A stretch of DNA of 40,500 nt from Spirochaetales bacterium (GTDB lineage: Bacteria > Spirochaetota > Spirochaetia > DSM-2461). The stretch covers positions 1 to 40,500 of the forward strand of contig JAQQAM010000266.1 in the NCBI GenBank assembly GCA_028532905.1, in the 5' to 3' direction. The notes beneath the pieces are model-generated. The model searched no databases. It was given only the letters and a program-made list of their open reading frames with translations, and had not been told where the DNA came from. How positions within the stretch are numbered: position 1 is the first letter of the stretch; each line of letters starts with the position of its first letter. The translations under genes and the position numbers were made by a program. Shown here one piece after another: positions 23,453 through 32,309 of the stretch.

Positions 23453-25713
23453 TCTGATTCCTTTAAGTGCAGAGACTTGATATCAAGGGGCAGAGAGGTC
23501 AGACGCTGCCCGGTGGCTGCGGCCACTGCATTGGCAATAGCCGGTGATATGAGTTCCAGAGCCGGTTCTCCGATTCCTTTCACACCCGTGGGAGACAGGG
23601 GGTCGGGGTTCTCAATAATATGGGCTGTGATATCCGGATAGTCCGTGGCTCTGGGAATCTTGTATTTGGAAAAATTCAGTGACAGAGCCTTGCCCTGTTC
23701 ATCCACAAGGAACTTCTCACTCAGGGCCATTCCCGCACCCTGAACGATCCCGCCGTGGATCTGTCCCGCCAGCATGGGCGGATTCACAGCCTTACCGATA
23801 TCATGGGAAGCCACTATATTCAGGACCCGGCAGCTCCCTTTTTCAGGATCAACTTCCACTTCCACAGCCTGAGAACTGTACACATAGGAGAAATAGGCAT
23901 CTCCCTGACCGTTTTCCTCATCCCAGGTAACCGGGGGGGCCTGAAATGTACCGAAGGCAAAGGGATAAACCCGGGCCAGATACATCTTCCGTCCGGCTTC
24001 CTCCCAGCTCAAAGACCGGCCCCGGCTTCCGTAAATCCGGTTATCCCGGAACTCGATCTCTTCTCCTTCATCCACCAGTTCCGCCTTCAGGGCTTCTGCG
24101 ATAATGACTTTCAGTTTATCCACCGCATCCTTGATGGCACCTCCCCCCACCAGGGTTCCTCTGGAGGCGACGGTGGTGCCCCCGTCGGGAATGGAGGCAG
24201 TGGATGAGGCCTGGTAATGGATCTTTTCAACAGGAACACCCAGCATTTCAGAGGTCAGTATGATCATGGCACTGGGAGCTCCCTGACCATTTTCAAAGAC
24301 AGAGACATCCATCACGATGGACCCGTCAAACTGGACATTCACAGTGGCGCAGCAGAAATCCTTACCTTCCGCACCGATGCTGCAGCCTCTGTAGGAACAG
24401 GCGATGCCCGCGCCGTAAAGTTTTCCGTCCTTCCCGGGCACTCCATGGGAGGACTGTTTCAGTTTTTCCTCAAAACCGATGGATGAAGCGGTCTTTTCCA
24501 TCACCTCCACAAGACTGACGGTATGATCATCCAGAACCTGACCGGTAATGGTGGTGCTGCCGTCTGTTACTGCATTTCTCCTGCGGATCTCCAGAGGAGA
24601 GAGGTCCAGCTTTTCCGCGGCCATGTCCATAATCTGTTCAAAGGCAAAGTTGGTCTGGGGAGAACCGAAGCCCCGCATGGCTCCTGTGAAAATATTATTG
24701 GTGGCCACGCCGTAGACGTCGGCTTTAATATCTTCCAGCACATAGGGACCGATATTCTGAGCCGCTGACCGCCAGGTGGACCAGGGCGTTGTGGAGGTAT
24801 AAGCCCCAGAATCGGAGAGGGTTCTGCTGATCACTGAGACGAGCCTTCCGTCTTTGGCGAACCCCGCCTTGTACCACATTTTATAGGGATTTCTTTTATA
24901 GCTTTCCCGCATGGACCAGGGCCGGTCATAGAGCATCTTCACAGGGCGGCCCAGAGCGGTTGCCGCCAGAGCAGCCCGGGCACAGACAATGGAAGCCGTA
25001 TCATCCTTGCCGCCGAAGCTCCCCCCAACGGCATGGGAATGGACGACAACCGAAGCCAGAGGCCGTCCCAGGTAGGCGCAGACAAATCGTCTGGTACTGA
25101 AGGGGTGCTGAACAGATCCGTATATTTCCAGAACCCCGTCATCCCGGGGGACACAGATGCCGCATTCCGGCTCCATATAGGCGTGTTCCACCAGAGGGGT
25201 TTCAAAAAACTCTTCAATAATCAGTTCCGCATCATTCATCCGGGATTCCGGATTTCCCCGGCGGACTTTATGGTGATTGATGATGTTGCCCGGCAGTCCT
25301 TCGGGAATGACAACGGCACCCTGTTTTATGGCTTCTTCCGTATCAAGAATAACAGGCAGGGGCTTTGCCTCGACCGTCACCTTTTCTGCGGCAGCCAGGG
25401 CCTGGGCACGGGATTCTGCGGTGACCACCGCCACCACATCTCCGGTACTCCGGATTCTGTCTTTCACAAGAATGGGATAATCCTGGTTGATCTGCCCGGC
25501 ACAGAGGGCGCCCGGAACATCCTTCCAGGTCTGCACAGCCAGAACCCCCGGCATATTCTGAGCCTCTTCCACACGGACAGCGGTGATCCGGGCATGGACG
25601 AAGTCACTGTACACCGGAACGGAATGAGCCATCTCCGGGAAGGAGAGATCATCTGCAAAACGGGCCGTACCGCATACTTTCTGAAGGGCATCATTCCTAA
25701 AACAGTTTTTCAC
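23449..25713 (-). CDS. Molybdopterin-binding subunit of a xanthine dehydrogenase/aldehyde oxidase-family hydroxylase
   Basis: 754 aa from the preferred start. The N-terminal a/b hammerhead domain (about 10-120: GTARFADDLSFPEMAHSV) precedes the Moco domains. HSHAVGGSFGGKDD, AMRGFGSPQTNFAFE and the C-terminal SPTGVKGIGEPAL with the catalytic glutamate at about 716 are diagnostic. It hydroxylates an N-heterocycle or aldehyde using water. The substrate is not determinable; xanthine, nicotinate-type, isoquinoline-type and aldehyde enzymes remain open. A TTG at 25725 lies too close to GGAGG; the GTG at 25713 has GGAGG 5 bases before it. No FAD subunit gene adjoins it. Confidence 0.92.
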   Translation of the reverse strand: MKNCFRNDALQKVCGTARFADDLSFPEMAHSVPVYSDFVHARITAVRVEEAQNMPGVLAVQTWKDVPGALCAGQINQDYPILVKDRIRSTGDVVAVVTAESRAQALAAAEKVTVEAKPLPVILDTEEAIKQGAVVIPEGLPGNIINHHKVRRGNPESRMNDAELIIEEFFETPLVEHAYMEPECGICVPRDDGVLEIYGSVQHPFSTRRFVCAYLGRPLASVVVHSHAVGGSFGGKDDTASIVCARAALAATALGRPVKMLYDRPWSMRESYKRNPYKMWYKAGFAKDGRLVSVISRTLSDSGAYTSTTPWSTWRSAAQNIGPYVLEDIKADVYGVATNNIFTGAMRGFGSPQTNFAFEQIMDMAAEKLDLSPLEIRRRNAVTDGSTTITGQVLDDHTVSLVEVMEKTASSIGFEEKLKQSSHGVPGKDGKLYGAGIACSYRGCSIGAEGKDFCCATVNVQFDGSIVMDVSVFENGQGAPSAMIILTSEMLGVPVEKIHYQASSTASIPDGGTTVASRGTLVGGGAIKDAVDKLKVIIAEALKAELVDEGEEIEFRDNRIYGSRGRSLSWEEAGRKMYLARVYPFAFGTFQAPPVTWDEENGQGDAYFSYVYSSQAVEVEVDPEKGSCRVLNIVASHDIGKAVNPPMLAGQIHGGIVQGAGMALSEKFLVDEQGKALSLNFSKYKIPRATDYPDITAHIIENPDPLSPTGVKGIGEPALELISPAIANAVAAATGQRLTSLPLDIKSLHLKESE

Positions 25714-25764
25714 TCCATCCTCCAAGCCCCGCCCCGGGGAGATATAATACTGACTGACTGATCA

Positions 25765-25793
25765 ATTATACCTCTGGATTAACTTACAATCAA
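25765..25793 (-). promoter_or_regulatory. Promoter of the molybdenum hydroxylase pair
   Basis: On the minus strand TTGATT (25793-25788), a 17-base spacer and a perfect TATAAT (25770-25765). The start near 25758 leaves a leader of about 45 bases. Confidence 0.65.
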
Positions 25794-25797
25794 CGTT

Positions 25798-26487
25798 TCA
25801 GAATAACTTTCCCTGTTTCCACTCCTCCGGGGCTTCGGCTTTCTCCCTTCCTCCCGGAAGGCATTCCCAGGCTTCCAGCTCTTCCTGATTCAGATGCCAG
25901 CGCTTTTCCTTCAGGTCCGGAGTGCCCTTTTCAAGCCACTGAGCGGCTCCTTCAGCACTGAGCATCACAGGCATTCTGAGTTTTTCATTATGGACCTCAC
26001 TCAGAAGATCTGTGGAGGCCGTTGTCAGGATGGAAAAGGATACTGGCGGCCAGTTTTCCGGAAGATGTCTGTTTTCCTGCCAGATGCATCCCAGATACAG
26101 GAGTTTTTTACGGCGGGACCGGATATACCAGGTGGTTTTCTGCTTACCTTCCACATGAGGTTCATAAAATCCCTCCACCGGGAGAATACAGCGCTTCTGC
26201 GGCCAGCTGTCCCGGAAGGACGGTTTCTCTTTCAGAGTTTCGGACCGGGCATTGAGGGTTCCCGATCTGATTTTTTTTGCTTTATCCGGATCTGTGACCC
26301 AGGAGGGTATGAGTCCCCAGCTGAGAATCTCCCCCCTGCCATCCAGACTCTCCCGCAGTACAGGGAGTCCGGGAAAACTGAAACCGGAGATTTTGAAACC
26401 GGGATTCTGATACAGCTCATCCAGCAGATGATGAAAACGGGGATCATTCTCTATGGTCTCTCTGGTTAGAGCAACACTGAAACACAT
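25798..26487 (-). CDS. SRAP-domain protein (YedK/HMCES family, abasic-site DNA-protein crosslinking)
   Basis: 229 aa. Family proteins shed their initiator Met so that Cys2 can bond covalently to abasic sites in single-stranded DNA. Here Cys2 is present (MCFSV, rather than the common MCGR). Other active-site positions are visible: Asn79 and Arg81 in LNARSET, Glu105 in ILPVEGFYEP, and His166 in SEVHNEKLRMPVML. It protects replication forks at abasic sites. GGAGG precedes the ATG. A TATAAT (26536-26531) on the minus strand and a perfect palindrome ATTCTAGAAT (26512-26521) lie just upstream; the palindrome could be an operator, but I do not match it to a known LexA box. Confidence 0.9.
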   Translation of the reverse strand: MCFSVALTRETIENDPRFHHLLDELYQNPGFKISGFSFPGLPVLRESLDGRGEILSWGLIPSWVTDPDKAKKIRSGTLNARSETLKEKPSFRDSWPQKRCILPVEGFYEPHVEGKQKTTWYIRSRRKKLLYLGCIWQENRHLPENWPPVSFSILTTASTDLLSEVHNEKLRMPVMLSAEGAAQWLEKGTPDLKEKRWHLNQEELEAWECLPGGREKAEAPEEWKQGKLF

Positions 26488-26632
26488 GCATGCCTCCTTC
26501 CTTAAGTCCTCATTCTAGAATCAAATACCGATTATATAAAGATGAACTTGAAATTGAACTTTTAACAGAACTTTGAAGCAGAGACGTTATTTGGATGAAG
26601 TCACTCAGGATTGGAAAAAATACAGTATCAAA

Positions 26633-26649
26633 AAAGGATTACATCCTTT
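26633..26649. repeat. Small hairpin in the spacer before the polysaccharide priming gene
   Basis: AAAGGAT-TAC-ATCCTTT is a perfect 7-pair stem. It is followed toward 26728 by CTGT-GAAA-ACAG and ACAGA-TTCAG-TCTGT hairpins. The 240-base spacer 26488-26727 holds no gene I can support and no JUMPstart/ops element. The run of hairpins may form a leader for the downstream gene. Confidence 0.3.
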
Positions 26650-26727
26650 ATACTGATCTGTGAAAACAGAGTAACCATAACAGATTCAGTCTGTATTGTT
26701 TGTTAAAGAGATTGAACAGGAACACTT

Positions 26728-28104
26728 ATGCTTAACCAACCATCTAAAACATACCTATTTTTTCATTATATTACCGATCTTGCTCTTGTCGCCTTTGCCT
26801 GGTTTTTGGCCTGCTATCTCCGGTTCATGGTCCTGCAGAATGAGTTCAGAACCTTTGTCCGGTTTATAATGATGACCCCCATACCCGTTCTGGCGGCGGC
26901 CTACCTGCTTTACAGAGAACGGTATTACGGACAGCAGATTCTCCATGCCTGGCACAGGGAGTTCTCCAAACTCTTTATGCTGAATATCAAGATTGCAATT
27001 CTCTTTGTGTTTGCCGGATACAACATTCAGTCCGACCGTATTTCCAGACTGACCCTGATCCTCTTCTTTCTGATTAATTTTGTTCTTCTGATTCTGAACA
27101 GGCTGTTCTTCAGAAATCACACCATGATGAAAGTGATCAAAGGGGAACTGAAACAGAGCATATTCCTTATCGGCCACGGGCTCCATGTAGACCGCCTTGT
27201 AGACAAACTGTTAAACAATCCCCAGGCGGCGGTCGAAATCTCCTGCTGGGCTGACTCGGAAGGCCGGGCGGAAGAGCTGGGGATTCCCCACTGCAGCTTT
27301 GAAGAGATTGATCAGACTGTTGAGAAGCTGAAACCCAAAAGCATCATGATCGGTTACTCGGGGCCCCATCTCGCCCGGCAGGATAAATACATAAAGAACA
27401 ACTATAATCAGGTGACTCCCATCATTCTGATCCCACAGGTGAATTATGCCCTTATCGGCACCACCATCGAAGACGTTCTGGGAGTGCCCCTTATCTTTAT
27501 CAACAAGCCCTCGGAAAACCATTTTGCCCTGCTGGGTAAAAGAATGATGGATGTACTGGGCGCCGGGTTCGGACTTCTGGTCCTCTCCCCCATGCTGCTG
27601 ATTGTAGGGATTCTGGTGAAGATCACCTCTCCGGGTCCCATCTTTTACGGACAGAAACGGATGACCCAGGACGGCCGGGTTTTCACCATGTGGAAGTTCA
27701 GATCCATGCGGGTGGGAGCGGACAAAGAGGACGGTTTTACCTGGACCACAGAGAATGATCCCCGGAAAACCAGATTCGGAACCTTTATCCGGAAAACCAG
27801 TCTGGACGAGTTCCCCCAGCTCTGGAATGTGCTGAAAGGGGATATGAGCCTTGTGGGTCCCCGTCCCGAGCGGCCTGAACTGATCGAAGGGTTCAAGGAT
27901 GAAATTCCCGGATACATGCTGCGCCATAAAATGAGAGCCGGCATTACCGGCTGGGCTCAGATAAACGGCTGGCGGGGCAATACAAGCCTTGAAAAAAGAA
28001 TCGAATTTGATATGTACTATATCCGGAACTGGAAACTGATCCTGGATTTCAAGATCCTCTTTCTCACAGTCTTCAACGGTTTCGTCAATAAAAACGCCTA
28101 CTAG
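26728..28104 (+). CDS. Undecaprenyl-phosphate sugar phosphotransferase (WcaJ-type polyprenyl glycosylphosphotransferase)
   Basis: 458 aa. Four hydrophobic segments lie in the first 140 residues (FFHYITDLALVAFAWFLACY and others). A soluble central domain follows (about 145-265), then a membrane hairpin (DVLGAGFGLLVLSPMLLIVG) and the catalytic C-terminus. Catalytic-domain motifs are KRMMDVLGAG, SPGPIFYGQKRM, FTMWKFRSM, SLDEFPQLWNVLKGDMSLVG followed by PRPERPE, and GITGWAQINGWRG. It transfers a sugar 1-phosphate to undecaprenyl phosphate, the first step of exopolysaccharide or capsule repeat synthesis. It is followed 8 bases later by the epimerase gene. Confidence 0.93.
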   Translation: MLNQPSKTYLFFHYITDLALVAFAWFLACYLRFMVLQNEFRTFVRFIMMTPIPVLAAAYLLYRERYYGQQILHAWHREFSKLFMLNIKIAILFVFAGYNIQSDRISRLTLILFFLINFVLLILNRLFFRNHTMMKVIKGELKQSIFLIGHGLHVDRLVDKLLNNPQAAVEISCWADSEGRAEELGIPHCSFEEIDQTVEKLKPKSIMIGYSGPHLARQDKYIKNNYNQVTPIILIPQVNYALIGTTIEDVLGVPLIFINKPSENHFALLGKRMMDVLGAGFGLLVLSPMLLIVGILVKITSPGPIFYGQKRMTQDGRVFTMWKFRSMRVGADKEDGFTWTTENDPRKTRFGTFIRKTSLDEFPQLWNVLKGDMSLVGPRPERPELIEGFKDEIPGYMLRHKMRAGITGWAQINGWRGNTSLEKRIEFDMYYIRNWKLILDFKILFLTVFNGFVNKNAY

Positions 28105-28112
28105 AGGAATTA

Positions 28113-29135
28113 ATGAAAAATATACTGATAACCGGCGGCGCCGGCTTTGTGGGATTCCATCTCTGTGGACACCCCTGGTTTGACTCATGCGACAAAGTGG
28201 TTCTCACAGACAATCTGAACGACTATTACAATCCGGCCCTCAAATACGGACGGCTGGCGGAACGGGGCTTCCAGGTAAGCCCTGAGACCCCGGACATGGA
28301 GCCTGTGAGCAATGAAAAGGGCCGGCTGTTCTACAGAGCCGATCTGAAGAATACAGAAGATATGAAAGCTCTGTTTAAAGAGCATAACTTTACCCATGTC
28401 ATCCATCTGGGAGCCCAGGCGGGTGTCCGGTACAGCATTGAAAATCCCCAGGCCTATGTGGACAGCAATCTGCAGGGCTTTATGAATATTCTGGAATGCT
28501 GCCGGCAGAACGGCATTGAGCATCTGGTCTATGCCTCTTCCTCATCGGTTTACGGAGCCAACACCAAGGTTCCCTTTCATGAGGATGATCCGGTGACACA
28601 GCCTGTAAGCCTCTATGCCGCCACCAAAAGATCCAATGAGATTCTGGCCCACTCCTACAGCCACCTCTACGGCATTCCCTGCACGGGGCTCCGGTTCTTC
28701 ACCGTTTACGGCCCCTGGGGGCGCCCCGATATGGCCTACTTCTCCTTTGCTGAAAAAATTGTGGCCGGAAAAAGCATACAGGTCTTCAACAACGGTGACA
28801 TGAAGCGGGATTTCACCTATGTGGATGATATTACTGAGAGTATTTCACGTCTGGTGGAGAAACCCATGACTGTGGAAGATAGAAAGGTACCGGCACGGAT
28901 TCTCAATATCGGTCACGGCTCCCCTGTGGATCTTCTGGAGTTTATCAGAACCATTGAAACCAATCTGGGGAGGAAAGCGGAAAAGGAATTTCTTCCCATG
29001 CAGGACGGGGATGTCCCCATGACCTGGGCCGACACCAGCCGCCTGGAAGAACTGACCGGATACTCCCCGAAGGTGACCTTGCAAGAGGGAATCGCCCGGT
29101 TTGCAGAGTGGTACAGAGCCTACAGAAAACTCTAA
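28113..29135 (+). CDS. UDP-glucuronate 4-epimerase-like NAD-dependent epimerase
   Basis: A 340-aa extended short-chain dehydrogenase. The NAD-binding GGAGFVG lies at 8-14, the nucleotide-contacting DNLNDYYNPALKYGRL at 33-48 is characteristic of UDP-glucuronate 4-epimerases, and the catalytic set is SSSSVYG (142-148) with Tyr168-x3-Lys172 (LYAATKRSNE). TVYGPWGRPDMA and FTYVDDI complete the sugar-binding side. It interconverts UDP-glucuronate and UDP-galacturonate, which implies uronic acid in the polymer. The helix after the glycine loop (FHLCGHPWFDSCDKV) is atypical but probably functional. It is co-transcribed with the priming transferase. Confidence 0.9.
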   Translation: MKNILITGGAGFVGFHLCGHPWFDSCDKVVLTDNLNDYYNPALKYGRLAERGFQVSPETPDMEPVSNEKGRLFYRADLKNTEDMKALFKEHNFTHVIHLGAQAGVRYSIENPQAYVDSNLQGFMNILECCRQNGIEHLVYASSSSVYGANTKVPFHEDDPVTQPVSLYAATKRSNEILAHSYSHLYGIPCTGLRFFTVYGPWGRPDMAYFSFAEKIVAGKSIQVFNNGDMKRDFTYVDDITESISRLVEKPMTVEDRKVPARILNIGHGSPVDLLEFIRTIETNLGRKAEKEFLPMQDGDVPMTWADTSRLEELTGYSPKVTLQEGIARFAEWYRAYRKL

Positions 29136-29153
29136 TTTCTCATATCCTAAAAA

Positions 29154-29204
29154 AAAAGGACCGAAGCTGATATGAGTACTCTCATATGACGGATCGGTCC
29201 TTTT
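29154..29204. terminator. Bidirectional Rho-independent terminator
   Basis: AAAAGGACCGA (29154-29164) pairs perfectly with TCGGTCCTTTT (29194-29204). A second hairpin nests inside (ATATGAG-TACT-CTCATAT). A-tract and T-tract flanks on both sides make it work in both directions, between the convergent epimerase and Wzi-like genes. Confidence 0.9.
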
Positions 29205-29242
29205 ATATCTGCCAGTCCCTCCCGAACAGGAGGGATATCCCA

Positions 29243-31093
29243 TCAGGGATAAATGGTCATGGTCAGGGAGACCAGGTGATCAAACTGATTCTTGTAGGCT
29301 CCGGAATTGATGGGTTTGAAGTTGCCGCTGCTCTGGTAGTCGCTGAAGTACTTGAACACAAAGTCGTAGTTGGCACCAAAGGCAATGGGTGTGCCCCGGC
29401 TGCTGAGATCCCAGCTTCCCCCCAGAGTAAAGACGTGGAACCACTCATACACCGCATCCTTCAGGAAGTCTTTGCGTCCCTCCTGGCCATAGGCGCCGTT
29501 GGGGTCGTTGTCGGGAGTGAGGGCCACACCATCTGTTTCCAGATCTTCTTCATCAATTATTGTACCGTTCTCATCAATATAATTCCCGTCTGCATCAGTC
29601 AGCCAGCCGCTGCCCCAGGCACTGAAATAACTGCCGGGATTGGTGCCGTGTCGGATCATTTTGTAACCGAACTCGGCGGTCACTCCCCGTTTGGGCTGGG
29701 AGCGGAACTTCAGCATCAGCTCGTCCGAATTGGGTTCCAGATTGTATCCCAGGTTCTCGCCGTTATTCAGATAATCGGTCTCCATATCCAGTCCGTAGTA
29801 CCAGGGAGCGCTGTTGACGGTGTAATGGGTATAGGTGAAGGGTTCCACCTTGGTGTACTGCAGCAGGGCTGTGGTCCAGGGAAGACCGGGAATGACGGCT
29901 TCCACACCGGTCTGATAGCTGTACATATTGGCGTAGTTGCCGAAGAAATCGGGGTGATTGAACCGGGCTTCATCCAGAAAGGCGGTAAAATAGGCCTTAC
30001 CCCATCCGGCTTTCTTCAGGGCGATGGTGCCCCCCATGGCCATATTGTCAAAGTCTCCCACATTGTTCTGATAGAAGAACTGGCTGTACAGGGGATTGAG
30101 ATATCCCATCTCGGGGCGTTTCATATACACAGCACTGTCTGTTAGTGAGAAATAGAGCCAGTCTGTGGGCATGATTTCCAGCTGGAGTATGGAAAACATA
30201 TTCTGCTGAGTCCGGGAAGTTCTCTTTATATTGTAGTCATCCACATTCCGGAAGCTCTCTCCGTATTCTAGAGTCCCCGTCAGAAAGGAGAAGTTAAACC
30301 AGTCCCAGGGATTGATGGCACCCTCGAATCCTGTAAAGGGACGGGCTGTGCCGCTCAGGAACAGATTCCCTTCCCCGATTCCCCAGTCCCGTCTGAGGCG
30401 TCCGAAGCGGATGTCCACTGCATTGTCCCAGAAGGAGGCGGCTATTTCGGTATCGTAGGAATAACCGAAGGCGATTCCATCAGGCATGGCTGCATAATTA
30501 TTCAGGGAATCAATGGGATGGATTCCCCCGTCCCAGAGTTTTGTATAGCTGTTGGGTGCCCAGGCTGTGGGACCGTTGCTGGTTTCCGTATCATATTCAT
30601 CTGCCACATAGACACCGCCCCCCAGATCGAGTCCCCAGGAGACCGCCGGGCCCACATCACCCTGAAGGTGAACATTGGCAATGACTTCTCCTCCCGAGGC
30701 TTTTACATCATTCAGTTTGGCCTGGGCATGGATGTCCGCATCGGCACCCGCTTTCAGGGTGAAAACATCTCCCTCTACTCTGAAGTCCCCGTCCTGCAGG
30801 ATGGGCAGATCCTCATCAACCACATACTTGTCGTAAAACTCCTGATACACCCCCTTCTCCAGGGAGCTCATCTTTGATTCATAGCGTTTCATATCCTCCA
30901 GAACAGAAACGACCAGGGAACGGGGATAGGGACGGACGGCTCTCAAACGTCCTGTATACCCTTTCATTTCCGCCTGTTCCAGAAACTGATACAAAGCAGC
31001 ATCACTTAAGGGGACGGCATTATGGGTCTGTGCCGCCAGTCCGGCTGTCAGAAACAGCAGAAGGGCTCCTGTCAGCAGTATCGATTTTTTCAT
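29243..31093 (-). CDS. Wzi-like outer-membrane beta-barrel (capsule assembly family)
   Basis: 616 aa with a cleavable signal peptide (MKKSILLTGALLLFLTAGLA, cut before QTHNAVP). A short helical region follows (about 25-85: AALYQFLEQAEMKGYTG, a segment typical of the family). The rest is rich in alternating aromatic/polar strands and Asn/Gly turns, as in porin-like barrels; IRFGRLRRDWGIGEGNLFLS is a strong Wzi-type motif. The chain ends in a hydrophobic strand finishing YP. In capsulated bacteria Wzi lectins anchor polymer to the surface. It is longer than enterobacterial Wzi (about 480 aa). It starts a run of minus-strand genes shared with glycosyltransferases, although its own start lies downstream of theirs. 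Confidence 0.75.
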   Translation of the reverse strand: MKKSILLTGALLLFLTAGLAAQTHNAVPLSDAALYQFLEQAEMKGYTGRLRAVRPYPRSLVVSVLEDMKRYESKMSSLEKGVYQEFYDKYVVDEDLPILQDGDFRVEGDVFTLKAGADADIHAQAKLNDVKASGGEVIANVHLQGDVGPAVSWGLDLGGGVYVADEYDTETSNGPTAWAPNSYTKLWDGGIHPIDSLNNYAAMPDGIAFGYSYDTEIAASFWDNAVDIRFGRLRRDWGIGEGNLFLSGTARPFTGFEGAINPWDWFNFSFLTGTLEYGESFRNVDDYNIKRTSRTQQNMFSILQLEIMPTDWLYFSLTDSAVYMKRPEMGYLNPLYSQFFYQNNVGDFDNMAMGGTIALKKAGWGKAYFTAFLDEARFNHPDFFGNYANMYSYQTGVEAVIPGLPWTTALLQYTKVEPFTYTHYTVNSAPWYYGLDMETDYLNNGENLGYNLEPNSDELMLKFRSQPKRGVTAEFGYKMIRHGTNPGSYFSAWGSGWLTDADGNYIDENGTIIDEEDLETDGVALTPDNDPNGAYGQEGRKDFLKDAVYEWFHVFTLGGSWDLSSRGTPIAFGANYDFVFKYFSDYQSSGNFKPINSGAYKNQFDHLVSLTMTIYP

Positions 31094-31121
31094 TTGTTTC
31101 TCCTTTCTCTATGGGCTTTTT

Positions 31122-32309
31122 TCAGCCCTGTTCTCCCCATGGGGAGCTGTACATCTTCATTATCTTCAACACATTATTCTCAGGGGACAAGTCCAGGCAT
31201 CGTGTTTCCGCCTCATTCACCATATCGGCGAATTCCCCCTTTTTCAGAAGCTCCAGAGCCTCTGTAATGCCTCGGGCATTATCCCCGGCATCACCGGGCT
31301 CTGTCAGTATGCCTGTCTTTCCGGGAATGATCAGATCCTTGTTTCCCACACAGTCGGTACCCACAACCGGAACCCGGCACAGAGAGGCTTCCACAACAGC
31401 CGTAGGGAGGCCTTCAAAGAGAGCCGTACTCCAGTACAGGTCAAAATGACGGATCAGGCTGCCCGCATCCTTCACAGAGCCCCAGAGAAAGATTCTTCCT
31501 TTTGCAGGGGACCTGTCTATCCGCTTTTTCACCGACTCCGCATAGTCCCGGTCCTGGGGAGTCTCTCCTCCCATCACATGAAGGGCGGCATCCGGATAAT
31601 CGGGTACAATCCTGTCAAAGGCATCCACCATGGTAATCAGATCCTTCTGGGGAGACAGCCTGGAGAGGGTCACCATATGGGGACCCGGAGTGTTCAGAAC
31701 CTCAGCTATTTCCCCGGGGAGAGCCGCTTCTTTCACATCAATGCCATTGGGGATCAGAAACAGACGGCTCTGATCCAGTCCCGGGATCATGGTATTCAGA
31801 AGATCCTTCTCCGATGGGGAAACCAGAACCGTTCCGTCCATCCGACCGGCGGCGGCCCGTTCGAAAGCCAGATACAGTTTGAGCTTTACACCGGAATACT
31901 TGATATGAAAGCCCCGCATGGTATGGAACATCCTGTAGGAGCTGTAGGCTCCGGACCGGCGGCCCGGTTTCCGGTAGGAGGTAAACAGGGAGGACACGAA
32001 ACCGTAAAAGGCGGCCCCCTTCCCGTTCACATGCACCACATGGGGGTTCAGTTCCCGGATCAGCCTGACCAGGGCAATCACACTGCCTGCACGGACAGAG
32101 GTCATATCCAGGGGATGAACCCTTGTGCCCGAAGCCTCGTACTCGGCCTGCAGGCTGTCATCCTGGGGAGCGGCAGCTACATGATGTTCAAAATCATCTG
32201 AGCTGGCATTGATAAAGCGGAGCACATTGATCTGAGCCCCGCCCCTCTTGAACTCGGGGAAAAGATGCAGGATACGTTTCTTCCGGGCAGCTGCGGCAGG
32301 ATCAGTCAC
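31122..32309 (-). CDS. GT4-family glycosyltransferase
   Basis: 395 aa, GT-B fold. The N-terminal domain opens RILHLFPEFKRGGAQINVLR with the glycine-rich acceptor loop. The C-terminal domain has PHMVTLSRLSPQKDLITMVD, LHVMGGETPQDRDYAESV, and the donor-site FEGLPTAVVEASLCRVPVVG followed by TDCVGNKDLI, containing the E-x7-E pattern. It adds a sugar from a nucleotide donor to a lipid-linked chain in the cytoplasm; the sugar is unknown. The start is GTG at 32309, overlapping the upstream glycosyltransferase by 8 bases with GGAG before it. It is the third transferase in the cluster. Confidence 0.9.
   Translation of the reverse strand: MTDPAAAARKKRILHLFPEFKRGGAQINVLRFINASSDDFEHHVAAAPQDDSLQAEYEASGTRVHPLDMTSVRAGSVIALVRLIRELNPHVVHVNGKGAAFYGFVSSLFTSYRKPGRRSGAYSSYRMFHTMRGFHIKYSGVKLKLYLAFERAAAGRMDGTVLVSPSEKDLLNTMIPGLDQSRLFLIPNGIDVKEAALPGEIAEVLNTPGPHMVTLSRLSPQKDLITMVDAFDRIVPDYPDAALHVMGGETPQDRDYAESVKKRIDRSPAKGRIFLWGSVKDAGSLIRHFDLYWSTALFEGLPTAVVEASLCRVPVVGTDCVGNKDLIIPGKTGILTEPGDAGDNARGITEALELLKKGEFADMVNEAETRCLDLSPENNVLKIMKMYSSPWGEQG

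Noticed and set aside
27211-28188. A 325-codon frame on the minus strand opposite the priming transferase
   Set aside because: Long by chance because of codon bias in the real gene; the translated sequence has no recognisable fold.
29186-30145. A 319-codon frame on the plus strand opposite the Wzi-like gene
   Set aside because: The repeated hydrophobic and His/Gly pattern is the antisense image of barrel strands; the opposite strand has a signal peptide and family motifs.
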